A DNA stretch of 57,552 nucleotides. Origin: a virus. Below are positions 1-7,403 of this stretch, piece after piece; position 1 is the first letter of the stretch; each line of letters begins with the position of its first letter. The stretch is from the IMG/VR virus record IMGVR_UViG_3300023174_000194, positions 1 through 57,552 of that record; one strand, given 5' to 3'. The notes beneath the pieces were generated by a model, which saw only the letters and a program-made list of their open reading frames with translations, searched no databases and was not told the origin of the DNA. Position numbers and translations under genes: made by a program.

Positions 1-562
1 TCGTAGGAGTTGTTGTCATTAAAGGAGTTGCTGTGGCTATAACTGTGGCTGTTGCTGATTCAATTACAGGGACTGCTGCAGTAATTACTGCCTGTGCTGC
101 AACTACTTCTGGTGTTTGTGTTGTAGCACTTACTGGAATTGCTGCTACTGCCTGAGTAACGCCAGTGACTGTTTGAGTAACTGTCTGGGTGACTGCTGTT
201 GCTGTTTCTACTGCTGGGGAAACATTGGATACCTCTGCTACTGCAGATACTGCTGTGGCCACTGCTGTATTGGCTGCTGAGACTGCTGTATTAGATGCAT
301 TGACTGCTTGAACTGCTGTTGCTATCGTGGCTGTTGCAGTATCTGATGCTGAAATGGCTTGAGCAACTTCAGTTGTGGCTGTTGCTAAGGCTGTATTTAC
401 TGCTTGCTGTGCAGGGCTTACGACTACCTGCTCTGCTGGTGCTGGGACTTCGTCAGCATGTGCGTGATCTGCTGGAGAGAATAGCATCCATAAAGTTAAA
501 AGCAAACCTGCTAATCCAGATTTGATTAGAAGTGATTTTATTTTCCTTTCCCCCTTATGCAA
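1..562 (-). CDS. Secreted Ala/Thr/Val-rich repetitive protein (3' end cut by window)
   Basis: The reading frame is open from the window edge to about 562. It begins with a signal peptide: a basic start (HKGERKIKS), a hydrophobic core (GLAGLLLTLWMLF) and an A-H-A cleavage site before DEVPAPAEQ. The mature part is low complexity, rich in A, T, V and Q, with repeats such as ATAVTQTVTQTVTGV. There is no in-frame ATG before the hydrophobic core. I take the TTG at 562 as start; an ATA at 541 with a better-spaced GGGGG/AAGGA is the alternative. It has its own promoter at 581-589, behind a terminator. Export from the host cell is inferred, and no function is assigned. The composition resembles bacterial surface proteins more than virion proteins. 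Confidence 0.6.
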   Translation of the reverse strand, partial: MHKGERKIKSLLIKSGLAGLLLTLWMLFSPADHAHADEVPAPAEQVVVSPAQQAVNTALATATTEVAQAISASDTATATIATAVQAVNASNTAVSAANTAVATAVSAVAEVSNVSPAVETATAVTQTVTQTVTGVTQAVAAIPVSATTQTPEVVAAQAVITAAVPVIESATATVIATATPLMTTTPT

Positions 563-580
563 ACAATGTCTGCTAGGATG

Positions 581-589
581 ATTATACCA
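581..589 (-). promoter_or_regulatory. Extended -10 promoter TGGTATAAT for the secreted protein at 1-562
   Basis: Reads TGGTATAAT on the minus strand, 18 bases before the TTG start candidate. No convincing -35. It lies just beyond the terminator at 601-632, so it restarts transcription. Confidence 0.6.
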
Positions 590-600
590 TTTTATTAAAC

Positions 601-632
601 AAAAAAGAGGACTAGCACTTGGCTAATCCCCT
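601..632 (-). terminator. Rho-independent terminator after the secreted protein gene at 649
   Basis: On the minus strand an 11-bp stem (AGGGGATTAGC against GCTAGTCCTCT, two G-T pairs) encloses a 5-base loop and is followed by a run of T. It begins about 17 bases after the stop codon of the upstream gene. Confidence 0.85.
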
Positions 633-648
633 TAGTTGTTGGTTTAAG

Positions 649-1686
649 TTACTTCTTTAAAGTAACCTTAGCCTTTGGATTCTTTGCGTTCCACTTCTTT
701 GCAAGAGCATTGTACTCTGCGATGTAAGTAGCCTTTGCAAGATCTGCTGCTGCCTTTTCTGATACGGCTTTAGATGTCGCTGTATCTAGTTGTGCCTTAA
801 GTGCTGTAGCATTTGAATCTGCTGCAACCTTATCTAGTGCACGACCTGCTTTTTCTGCAGCAAGTGCTGCATTAGCAACTGCAAGTTCTGCGTTCTTTGC
901 TGCAAGTTCCCCTGCAAGATCACGAACTACTACTGTTGCAACTACAGAACCAACTGGTGCTGAAAGACCAGTCACTGCTGTTGCTACTGTTGCGTATGCT
1001 GTAACTACAACTGAACCTGAAGCAGGAAGTGTTACTGTCTGCTCCTTAGTTCCAAGTGTTGCTACTGCTGTATCTGTTGTAAGTGCTGTTGCAGTTGCTG
1101 CACCATTATTGCTTACCAAAGTGTTAATTGTTGCGCCACCCTTTAGATTTCCAAATACATCGTATCCTGACACCTTAAGTGTTGCAATTGTTGCTGCTGC
1201 GCCAGATGCTGGGGCAGTCAGAGTGATTGAGTTCAAAGCACCTGCGGTACCCTGTACATAATATGTTGTTGAATTTCCACCAACTGTTACAACAACTGTT
1301 CCAACTGCAGTAGTCTTTGTGTAAACGTAGAAGTCTGCTGTTGTTCCTGTTCCTGTATTAATTGTTAGTGATGATGATCCAGATGACGCTGTCACTGGTG
1401 CGGTTGATGTTGCAAGAGCAGGAACAATTGTTGCATTTACTGCAACTGCTGAAACTGCTGTGCCTGTATCTACAGATGAAACAGCAATCTTCAATGCATC
1501 TGCTGCATCGATACTGTTATCTGCTGGAACTGGAAGTGCTACAGGAGTTGTTGCTACTGTTCCACCTGTTGCTGCAGAACCCGCAACCGTTAGGGTTGTC
1601 GTGGCAGCGCTTGCAGATGTTGCTACAAGCATTGTGCTAGTCAGGGCTGCAGCGATGATTAGCGATACTTTCTTGAATGAATTCAT
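649..1686 (-). CDS. Secreted Ig-like protein with C-terminal coiled coil
   Basis: 345 residues. A classic signal peptide (MNSFKKVSLIIAAALTSTML, then VATSASA cleavage) is followed by about 230 residues of Thr/Ala/Val-rich beta sequence of bacterial Ig-like type. The C-terminus is an alanine-rich coiled coil (about 255-325) and a basic tail (WNAKNPKAKVTLKK). The start follows AAGAGATA, a plausible ribosome site. It sits 16 bases after the terminase large subunit and ends in a strong terminator. It looks like an actinobacterial cell-surface protein acquired from a host, or a phage protein exported during infection, for example to mask receptors. Those roles are inference; the secretion signal is visible. 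Confidence 0.75.
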   Translation of the reverse strand: MNSFKKVSLIIAAALTSTMLVATSASAATTTLTVAGSAATGGTVATTPVALPVPADNSIDAADALKIAVSSVDTGTAVSAVAVNATIVPALATSTAPVTASSGSSSLTINTGTGTTADFYVYTKTTAVGTVVVTVGGNSTTYYVQGTAGALNSITLTAPASGAAATIATLKVSGYDVFGNLKGGATINTLVSNNGAATATALTTDTAVATLGTKEQTVTLPASGSVVVTAYATVATAVTGLSAPVGSVVATVVVRDLAGELAAKNAELAVANAALAAEKAGRALDKVAADSNATALKAQLDTATSKAVSEKAAADLAKATYIAEYNALAKKWNAKNPKAKVTLKK

Positions 1687-1702
1687 TTTATCTCTTTTCT
1701 TG

Positions 1703-3487
1703 TTATAATAGATTAAATCTATCCAGATAATCTTTTACATCATCTGGCATAGGTTTATATTGTATCACACTACTGTTAGCCATGTCAAATTCCGCCTTAG
1801 ATCTGTCTCTAAATGTGTGGATTTCGACCTCAGCATTATTATTTTTAGGAGTGTGTGATATGGCTCCAAAAATAGCGCCACACACAGCATCAGCCAAGTC
1901 TTTTGACTTTTTGCGTGGGTGGTCAACTCTATCATTTTTCATAATCTTTAACTGTGTTAGTTCATCAAACAAGAGTTCAATTGCTGGCATAACAAGTCTT
2001 TCCTCGTAGACAAGCATAGCCATGTCCTCGTAGTGCTTCTTAGCAACAGAAACAGTATCAGTCTTCATTCCAACCTGCTGAAGTTCATTCTGAATATCAA
2101 AGGATTGCCAACGGTCAAACGAAACCATTCCGATATCAAACCCTAGTCTTCTAAGGTTTTGGATCCATTGCTTTACTTCTGAAAGGTTTACTGGGCCTTC
2201 AGTCTTTGGTTCCCACCATGCTACTGCATCTACTACTACAATTGGTGCTACTTGTTCGTAGTTATTAATTACTTGTATGTTTACCCATTTTTCTACATGT
2301 GCAATTGCAACAGCACACTTATCGTGTTTCTGTGCAAGGTCAGCGTGGACATAATACTTTTTGGTTGGATCTGGTTTAAATGACTCATCAAACCTTCTAA
2401 AGTTATCTATTGGATTACGAAGAGTCATACATGCTCTTACCTTTTGTGATTGCTTAAAGAATGCATCCGATGCAAATGTTGGTACACATGCAAAGCGCAT
2501 CATTGCATCCCCAAGGTCTGTCATAAAGGCAATCTTAAAATCATCAATCTCCCTTGTTGGGTTTACTTCCCATGTAGGTTTCTTTAATGCAAATACTCCT
2601 GGATATTTGTATGAGATTATTTTATCTTCATCCCAGGAAATTTGAAACTTATTGCTTGGGTCTGTGTCTGGAAGTAATGGATTAATTATAAACTCATGAG
2701 TCTTTTCAATAACTTCTTTCTCAGCAATTACTGCATCATACTTTTCTGAAATAAAGTCTCCTGGATAACGGGGAAAGGAAAGAAGAACAACCTTACCAAG
2801 ATCAGGGAAACGAGAGTCTACGGAGCCACGAAATGCTTTGTAAATATTGTCAGCAGTCTTTCCTTGTTCGTTTCCAGTTCCAACCTCAGATGCAAAACCA
2901 GAAATCTCATCAAGAACTGCAAGAAGAAGGTTCAAACCCTCATGCGACTCTCTTTCTGAGTGTCCAGAGTAAACAGTGATTGATTTATCAAACTCCACTG
3001 AGTCTGCTTTAGCATTATACTTTCCAGCAAACCATGGGGACTTTTCAATCTTTGTTTTAAATCCTTTAAAGAAAACATTCTTTGCCTGCTGAGCGTTAAT
3101 AGCAACATTGATTAGGTCAATAGCATCTCCAGAGGGCTTACCAAAATATTTTGCTGGGTCTTTTAAGCATAGAAGTTTGTATACGATGTATGAGCATGCT
3201 ACTGTTGATGTAAAGTCTTTTCCAGATCCTTTACCAAGTTGGAGAATGATTTCATTCTTGGTATACTTCTCGTAATACCTTGATCCCTTTTCTTCTCCCA
3301 ACAGATCTATCAGGTCTTCTTTGCGATAGATCTGGCTCATTGCCTCAACAATGTCATACTGGATATCTGATAGTGGTGGCTGACCTAAATAAGATGCTGA
3401 CTCAACAAATGTCTTTGCATCTACTGGAGTTTCCTCAAAGTTATTATTTTTAAGAACCTCTAAAAACTCATTAAACTTCGTGGACAA
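1703..3487 (-). CDS. terL: Terminase large subunit
   Basis: 594 residues. The DNA-packaging motor ATPase and nuclease. The Walker A-type loop is LGKGSGKD (about 84-91) and Walker B is LLLAVLDEIS with D194/E195. The RNase H-like nuclease domain begins at YYVHADLAQKHD (D384, D390), with a further acidic segment near the end (KDLADAVCGAI). Length and domain order fit the family. The start is TTG, overlapping terS by 17 bases, with GAGG about 9 bases upstream; the next in-frame ATG (residue 50) would leave Walker A intact but truncate the N-terminus. It is unusual that it lies downstream of the replication genes, far from the portal. Confidence 0.93.
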   Translation of the reverse strand: MSTKFNEFLEVLKNNNFEETPVDAKTFVESASYLGQPPLSDIQYDIVEAMSQIYRKEDLIDLLGEEKGSRYYEKYTKNEIILQLGKGSGKDFTSTVACSYIVYKLLCLKDPAKYFGKPSGDAIDLINVAINAQQAKNVFFKGFKTKIEKSPWFAGKYNAKADSVEFDKSITVYSGHSERESHEGLNLLLAVLDEISGFASEVGTGNEQGKTADNIYKAFRGSVDSRFPDLGKVVLLSFPRYPGDFISEKYDAVIAEKEVIEKTHEFIINPLLPDTDPSNKFQISWDEDKIISYKYPGVFALKKPTWEVNPTREIDDFKIAFMTDLGDAMMRFACVPTFASDAFFKQSQKVRACMTLRNPIDNFRRFDESFKPDPTKKYYVHADLAQKHDKCAVAIAHVEKWVNIQVINNYEQVAPIVVVDAVAWWEPKTEGPVNLSEVKQWIQNLRRLGFDIGMVSFDRWQSFDIQNELQQVGMKTDTVSVAKKHYEDMAMLVYEERLVMPAIELLFDELTQLKIMKNDRVDHPRKKSKDLADAVCGAIFGAISHTPKNNNAEVEIHTFRDRSKAEFDMANSSVIQYKPMPDDVKDYLDRFNLL

Positions 3488-4004
3488 TTGTTATAACCTC
3501 ATCGTCTTTAGATATCTTAGAAAGCCTACGCATAATTTCATCACGAATTTCTGGGTGCTCTGTTGCTATATCTTTAAGTATATGAATAAGAACTTCTTGT
3601 CTATGCTCAATCTCAATCATTTCTTCTGCAAGTTCTTTGTTCTCAAGTAGTCCAGCCTTTTGAAGCATGTCAATTCTTTTAGACTCAATATCCATTACAA
3701 GTTTAATTCCAGCAGTCTTTGCGCTAAGGTTATTGGTCATGGAAGCCTCATCAATAACTTCGTATGTTCTTGAAACCAACTTACTATAGTGTGTATCAGC
3801 AGCAGCAAGGGCTTCTTTAGCACGAGCACGGATAGCATCATTAGCAGATGCCATTACTTTCCACTCGTTAATAAGAGTTACAACCTTTGTTCTTGGAATG
3901 TCAAGTTGCTTTGATATTACTGTTGGATCATTGCCCTTTAAGTATTCTTCTACAACAAGATTAACTTGATCAAGGTGCTTGACTAGATCTTCTTCAGTTG
4001 ACAT
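3471..4004 (-). CDS. terS: Probable terminase small subunit
   Basis: 177 residues. The N-terminal part (about 20-50) carries a helix-turn-helix-like segment (DPTVISKQLDIPRTKVVTLI) and the rest is helical and charged, as expected for an oligomeric DNA-recognition subunit. It precedes and overlaps terL, which is the main support for the call. The start follows AGAGGGAA at good spacing and overlaps the DUF3310 gene by 11 bases, indicating translational coupling. Sequence alone would not distinguish it from another DNA-binding protein. Confidence 0.75.
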   Translation of the reverse strand: MSTEEDLVKHLDQVNLVVEEYLKGNDPTVISKQLDIPRTKVVTLINEWKVMASANDAIRARAKEALAAADTHYSKLVSRTYEVIDEASMTNNLSAKTAGIKLVMDIESKRIDMLQKAGLLENKELAEEMIEIEHRQEVLIHILKDIATEHPEIRDEIMRRLSKISKDDEVITIVHEV

Positions 4005-4266
4005 ACTTTCCCTCTAGTCTATTTATTTCATCCTTGATATAGAAAATTGCCTTTTCTAAATCTTGTATTGTTTTTTCCTCATCTTTAAGTCCCGCTCTCC
4101 ACAAATATTTAAATGCATTACCAACATTAAAGTTGCGATGACGAGTAATCTGGATGCACTCAATACCAGATGGATCTGATGTGTAGTGCATTGGATTGTT
4201 TACTTGGTCTACAGTAATTATAAGACTTTCACTATTAAATGGATTTGGTCTACTACCTTTACTCAT
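3994..4266 (-). CDS. DUF3310 family protein
   Basis: About 90 residues. The motifs NPMHYTSDPSGIECIQ and NAFKYLWRAGLKD, followed by an ILxxI-type helix, are the signature of the small DUF3310 family found in many phages, sometimes labelled nucleotide kinase without proof. There is no P-loop here, so a kinase call is unsupported. Two ATGs occur in tandem (4269 and 4266). The second is six bases from GGAGG and is preferred. It overlaps the upstream membrane protein gene and the downstream terS, within a tightly coupled small-gene run from RuvC to terminase. Confidence 0.8.
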   Translation of the reverse strand: MSKGSRPNPFNSESLIITVDQVNNPMHYTSDPSGIECIQITRHRNFNVGNAFKYLWRAGLKDEEKTIQDLEKAIFYIKDEINRLEGKYVN

Positions 4267-4381
4267 CATCTTCCTCCCAATCGAACGCTTCTGGAATTCC
4301 TCTTAGTGCAGCAAATGCAAATGCAAAACCAACTGTGCCTGCTACGGCAATTGCTACTAATGCTTTTTCAATTTTACTCAT
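4259..4381 (-). CDS. Small single-helix membrane protein
   Basis: 40 residues. A short basic start (MSKIEK), one hydrophobic helix (about 7-26, ALVAIAVAGTVGFAFAFAAL) and an acidic tail ending DWEEDDE. The start overlaps the stop of the upstream helix-turn-helix gene (ATGA), and the stop lies inside the beginning of the DUF3310 gene. The orientation of the helix cannot be set. Small phage membrane proteins of this shape include holins and superinfection-exclusion proteins, but its place among packaging genes gives no direct hint. Confidence 0.75.
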   Translation of the reverse strand: MSKIEKALVAIAVAGTVGFAFAFAALRGIPEAFDWEEDDE

Positions 4382-4533
4382 CGCTTTGATTTCCTTAATC
4401 CAAATTTGGCAAGGTATACGTAGATAGTCTCAACACTGGCTCCGCACTCCTTTGCAATCTCTTCTGGGGTCTTTTTATCCATAAGATATCTCTTACGCAT
4501 AAAGACTTCTGATGTATATAGTTTAGCAGCCAT
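4378..4533 (-). CDS. Small helix-turn-helix protein
   Basis: 51 residues. The central stretch KTPEEIAKECGASVETIYVYLAK has the spacing of a helix-turn-helix (helix, turn at CGAS, recognition helix TIYVYLAKFG), of the kind seen in sigma region 4 and in small phage regulators. The C-terminus is basic (LRKSKR). It starts four bases after the RuvC stop and ends in an ATGA overlap with the membrane protein gene, so it is translated as part of the same run. It may act in DNA packaging recognition or transcription; neither can be chosen. Confidence 0.75.
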   Translation of the reverse strand: MAAKLYTSEVFMRKRYLMDKKTPEEIAKECGASVETIYVYLAKFGLRKSKR

Positions 4534-4537
4534 GGCG

Positions 4538-5104
4538 TTATTTGTCAAGCCCAACTGCTTTGTCCCAGTTTTTTATGGCCCAATGGCCAATACCGCAAGC
4601 ATCAGCAACATCGTTATCTGTGATAGTTCTGTCATAAATAGTATTAATAAACTTTATTGTTCTTTCTTTACGAAGGTTTCTTTCGTAGGTCTTATACCAA
4701 GAAGCAGACTTTGCGGGGTATTGATATCTTATGACAACCTGTTCATCTTTAGATATTTTTTTATTTCCTATGTAGTTCTGCCAAGTAATTGGGGATACTT
4801 TGCCTATAGCCCTAGTTCCAGATTGCCCTGCTGCACCAAGTATTGCACCTTGAACCAATGCTAGATCGGCTGCAGTCTTGGGGCTATTCATAAATACTGT
4901 ATGCTCAATAACTATTGCTTCAAAACCACCGTAGTAATCAAAAAATGCTTTTACTTTTTGTCCTGCATCCATAACCTTTTCGTATGTATTATTACCTTCA
5001 AAGTTAATTTTACCAATTACGCCCAGAGATTGTTGTTGGGTATCAAAAATAGAAAAAGCAAGACTATTTGTACTAGCGTCTATGGCGCATATAGTCTTAG
5101 GCAT
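4538..5104 (-). CDS. ruvC: RuvC-like Holliday junction resolvase
   Basis: About 188 residues. RNase H fold with the expected acidic residues: D9 in CAIDASTNS, E67 in AIVIEH, and D163/D165/D168 in ITDNDVADA. It would resolve recombination or replication branches before packaging. The ATG giving MPKTICA is chosen because it follows GGGGA with suitable spacing; upstream in-frame ATGs lack this. It sits between a zinc-finger gene and the helix-turn-helix gene, close to terminase, consistent with debranching the packaging substrate. Poxvirus and bacteriophage RuvC relatives have this size. Confidence 0.85.
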   Translation of the reverse strand: MPKTICAIDASTNSLAFSIFDTQQQSLGVIGKINFEGNNTYEKVMDAGQKVKAFFDYYGGFEAIVIEHTVFMNSPKTAADLALVQGAILGAAGQSGTRAIGKVSPITWQNYIGNKKISKDEQVVIRYQYPAKSASWYKTYERNLRKERTIKFINTIYDRTITDNDVADACGIGHWAIKNWDKAVGLDK

Positions 5105-5120
5105 TATTTCTATTCCCCAT

Positions 5121-5405
5121 TTATTCTTCATTGTTTCCTAAACCCTTAATCTTTTTTAATGTTTTTAAAACAATAACTGGATTAACAAAACACTCTACGC
5201 ATAATGGATCATCATTATATATTGATAAACTTTTCTGACAGCCCTTGCATTTTCTTTCTTTGCCAATTCTTTTTTGACGACGAAGCACCAGATATCGCTC
5301 TGCAATTTTTTCTTTAGTTGCTTGCTCTCTGCATTTAACAGAGCAATATATCTGGTAACTAACTTCTGTATTGAATTCGGAATCACACCATTTACAATGC
5401 TTCAT
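5121..5405 (-). CDS. Small protein with two zinc-binding motifs
   Basis: 94 residues. The N-terminal module has C4-x2-C7 and C21-x3-C25; the second has C53-x2-C56 and C69-x2-C72. A basic linker (LRRQKRIGKERK) joins them. Four Cys per module at these spacings should bind two zinc ions. It overlaps the Cas4-like nuclease by 14 bases upstream and ends 17 bases before the RuvC start. Likely nucleic acid or protein binding; no enzymatic motif such as HNH is present. Confidence 0.75.
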   Translation of the reverse strand: MKHCKWCDSEFNTEVSYQIYCSVKCREQATKEKIAERYLVLRRQKRIGKERKCKGCQKSLSIYNDDPLCVECFVNPVIVLKTLKKIKGLGNNEE

Positions 5406-6186
5406 CTTTCAATGGCTCCATAGACTTTAATTTAAACTCCCCCTTGCCAGCATCTGCACATGCTTTTTTAATTGGGCATGACTTGCAAATCTTTGAATTG
5501 GAACGATAATTTTTTTCAGGAAGAGTTCTATCAACCCAAGCCTTTCTAACAGATCTCATCCATTCAAAAGTCTGGTCTACCCATTTACGGTAGTAGTCGT
5601 TTACTTCTACAGGAAGAATAAGTAGTTCATGATTGTTTTTATTTTCATAAATAAGAACTGCTTTGGGCTTCTTAAGAATTTTCATATAGATAAGTAACTG
5701 GACCAAGTGACCAGTCTTTGGTTTCATGTGTGCCTTGCGGTACTCAAAACCTTCATTCATCATTGTTTTAATTTCACCAAGGAGTTCTTCTCCTTGCCAG
5801 TTAACAATAACATCTCCATACCCAAAGATTGGTGGATCACTGTACGTAATCTTAAATTCTGAATCAACAAGGAAGTCTGGAACATTTGCCATAGCCTCTT
5901 GAATTCTCTCGTGAGACTTTGTTCCAGCAGTCATATTAGCAGCGCTGTAAGGTGTTGCATCATCTTCAAACATCTGACCATCAAATGCTAGGTACCAATA
6001 TCTTGGACACTCTCCATGCCCATAGGCAATTGTAGATGGTGCAAAAGTCTTTTTCTGAGTTTGCTTATCTATTCTATTAACAGTATAGCCAGACTGAATT
6101 TTTTCAGTCAAACCAACAGCATCGATTGGATGGTCTGGTAGCACTTCTTGCTTTACCATAATTTGTTGCAATAAACTTTTTGTCAT
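5392..6186 (-). CDS. Cas4/RecB-like exonuclease with iron-sulfur cysteines
   Basis: 264 residues. PD-(D/E)XK nuclease: D125 in GYGDVIV, E138-x-K140 in LLGEIK, then Q163 in HLVQLLIYMK (QxxxY-type motif). Four cysteines, one near the N-terminus (C60 in GECPRYW) and three at the C-terminus (C234, C237, C243 in CKSCPIKKAC), match the 4Fe-4S cluster of Cas4/AddB-type nucleases. No Cas1, Cas2 or CRISPR array is present, so this belongs to phage recombination, probably resecting ends for the RecA encoded upstream. The start is led by a promoter at 6211-6219 and a weak GAGAA. Confidence 0.85.
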   Translation of the reverse strand: MTKSLLQQIMVKQEVLPDHPIDAVGLTEKIQSGYTVNRIDKQTQKKTFAPSTIAYGHGECPRYWYLAFDGQMFEDDATPYSAANMTAGTKSHERIQEAMANVPDFLVDSEFKITYSDPPIFGYGDVIVNWQGEELLGEIKTMMNEGFEYRKAHMKPKTGHLVQLLIYMKILKKPKAVLIYENKNNHELLILPVEVNDYYRKWVDQTFEWMRSVRKAWVDRTLPEKNYRSNSKICKSCPIKKACADAGKGEFKLKSMEPLKDEAL

Positions 6187-6210
6187 ATTTTTCTCGTTTC
6201 TATTAGTATA

Positions 6211-6219
6211 AGTATAGCA
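6211..6219 (-). promoter_or_regulatory. Extended -10 promoter TGCTATACT before the Cas4-like nuclease
   Basis: Reads TGCTATACT, with a second TATACT six bases further (6205-6210). It lies 24 bases before the start codon, in the 35-base gap after the 101-residue gene. No -35 seen. Confidence 0.5.
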
Positions 6220-6221
6220 GA

Positions 6222-6527
6222 TTAGCGAGTTATATACTTGAGTGCAGAAACAAGATTGTTAATAGACTCTGCTGCGGTATAGTAAAGGTTTTTCTTTCCA
6301 CGATCCGACTTGTCAACATTGGCCATCCATGTTGCTTTAAATGCCATCTTTGCTGCGATAGCCTGAAGCCTTACGATCTCAATCGTAGCAACCTGTGTTG
6401 GAATGTCTGGTTTAACAATGATCTTAGCAATAAAGGTTAGTGCCTGAGTTAGTTCCTCATCTTGCATATAGTCTGCTATTTCTGCAAGACCATTAACCAT
6501 ATCGATAGTAGTATTTTCAGTTTGCAT
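6222..6527 (-). CDS. Conserved-looking helical protein of unknown function
   Basis: 101 residues, mostly helical (EIADYMQDEELTQALTFIAKI and IEIVRLQAIAAKMAFKATWM), with a basic segment DKSDRGKKN. No Cys pairs, P-loop or other catalytic motif visible. Its ATG overlaps the stop of the upstream oxygenase-like gene at 6527 (TAATG), so the two are probably co-translated. I do not recognise a family. Its size and position between RecA-linked genes and the nuclease suggest an accessory of DNA metabolism, but this is inference only. Confidence 0.65.
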   Translation of the reverse strand: MQTENTTIDMVNGLAEIADYMQDEELTQALTFIAKIIVKPDIPTQVATIEIVRLQAIAAKMAFKATWMANVDKSDRGKKNLYYTAAESINNLVSALKYITR

Positions 6528-7111
6528 TATACTGTTTCCGCATCACGATTTATATCTATTTTTTTAGCCCACTCTTCTTGAAGGACAAACATCTTTTCTT
6601 GATGCTCTTTGCTAACAAACCTATTTGGACCATCTTTTCTTTCTGCATGACAAAACATCATGTCTACAACATCAGTGTCTGATAGATCTGCTGGTGCTCT
6701 CCAGTGAATTTGATCTGTTCCAGAAAACACAACGCCCTCATTATTTTTTAATAGAAACTCTTTGCCCTCTACAACAATTGGCCAGTCTATAGTAGAACTA
6801 ATCTGTACATCAAGGGTAAGTTTGTGAACCTCAAATGCATCGTCAAAATGTGGGTATAGTTTTGGCTTATATCCAAATTTTGTTGAGTATCTGGCAAACT
6901 GAAAATCCGTAAGTATCCACTCTTCTCCGTAATGCTTTTGAATAATTTTTTCAAAGTGCACTCTTAGTGATTCATCAAATCCAACAAAATATGCTTTATG
7001 GCCAAGTCTTGTTTGAATAGTAGTCTTTTCTTCTGGTGCAGCGTCTACTTTACTGTAAATGTGCTCTATCTGATCTTCTGTTAAAATGTCTTTTATAATC
7101 ATGTTTTCCAT
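6527..7111 (-). CDS. 2-oxoglutarate/Fe(II) oxygenase-like protein
   Basis: 194 residues from the ATG at 7111. The H88-x-D90 pair (YPHFDDAF), distal H136 (DQIHWR) and the predicted double-stranded beta-helix strands around them fit prolyl-hydroxylase-like 2OG-Fe(II) oxygenases, common in phages. The arginine that binds 2OG could be R138 or one further on; this is not certain. An upstream in-frame GTG (7126) was rejected because it lies in front of the -10 box and over the stop of the previous gene. The ATG is six bases from TATAAT with no ribosome site, so leaderless translation is likely. The substrate is unknown: nucleobase or protein hydroxylation are both possible. Confidence 0.65.
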   Translation of the reverse strand: MENMIIKDILTEDQIEHIYSKVDAAPEEKTTIQTRLGHKAYFVGFDESLRVHFEKIIQKHYGEEWILTDFQFARYSTKFGYKPKLYPHFDDAFEVHKLTLDVQISSTIDWPIVVEGKEFLLKNNEGVVFSGTDQIHWRAPADLSDTDVVDMMFCHAERKDGPNRFVSKEHQEKMFVLQEEWAKKIDINRDAETV

Positions 7112-7117
7112 ATTACT

Positions 7118-7123
7118 ATTATA
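7118..7123 (-). promoter_or_regulatory. -10 box TATAAT placing the start of the oxygenase gene
   Basis: TATAAT overlapping the TAA stop of the upstream gene and ending six bases before the ATG at 7111. It is preceded by GTG, so the TG is one base closer than in the other sites. Predicts a leaderless mRNA. Confidence 0.45.
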
Positions 7124-7403
7124 CACCCTCCACTAGTTGTTCAAGTATACTCATCTCAATTATTGCAAGTCTTATTTTTGAATTACCCTCGCCCATTACG
7201 ACTACTATTGCTGGATCTTTACTGTTCTTCATTGCATCCGTTGTTGCTTTGGCCCAGACTTCCTTGTTTAGGGTAAATGATTTGCCAACTTCTTTAAAGT
7301 CTACAACAAAATTTTTCCAGGAAGCATCTCCCTTTTGAGTATTACGGCCAGAGTTTTTGTGCTGCTTAGCACCTATCCTCTTACTCTCACTCTTCTCCGT
7401 CAT
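7119..7403 (-). CDS. Small PD-(D/E)XK-type nuclease, possible second junction resolvase
   Basis: About 94 residues from the ATG at 7403, which follows AAGAAGGA. The core reads SGRN-QKGDAS then FVVDFKEVGKSFTL, followed by a helix (EVWAKATTDA) and a strand (PAIVVVMGEG). The order G-D, then D-x-K, resembles the catalytic strand pair of archaeal-type Hjc/VRR-like PD-(D/E)XK nucleases. The start overlaps the zinc-protein gene by 17 bases. The call rests on a short motif in a small protein and could be wrong; if right, the phage carries two unrelated branch nucleases, since RuvC is encoded nearby. Confidence 0.45.
   Translation of the reverse strand: MTEKSESKRIGAKQHKNSGRNTQKGDASWKNFVVDFKEVGKSFTLNKEVWAKATTDAMKNSKDPAIVVVMGEGNSKIRLAIIEMSILEQLVEGV

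Noticed and set aside
1362-1708. Plus-strand ORFs opposite the secreted protein and fibre genes
   Set aside because: They mirror repetitive Ala/Thr/Val-rich minus-strand genes, have leucine-rich or alanine-rich biased products and no ribosome site; they are shadows.
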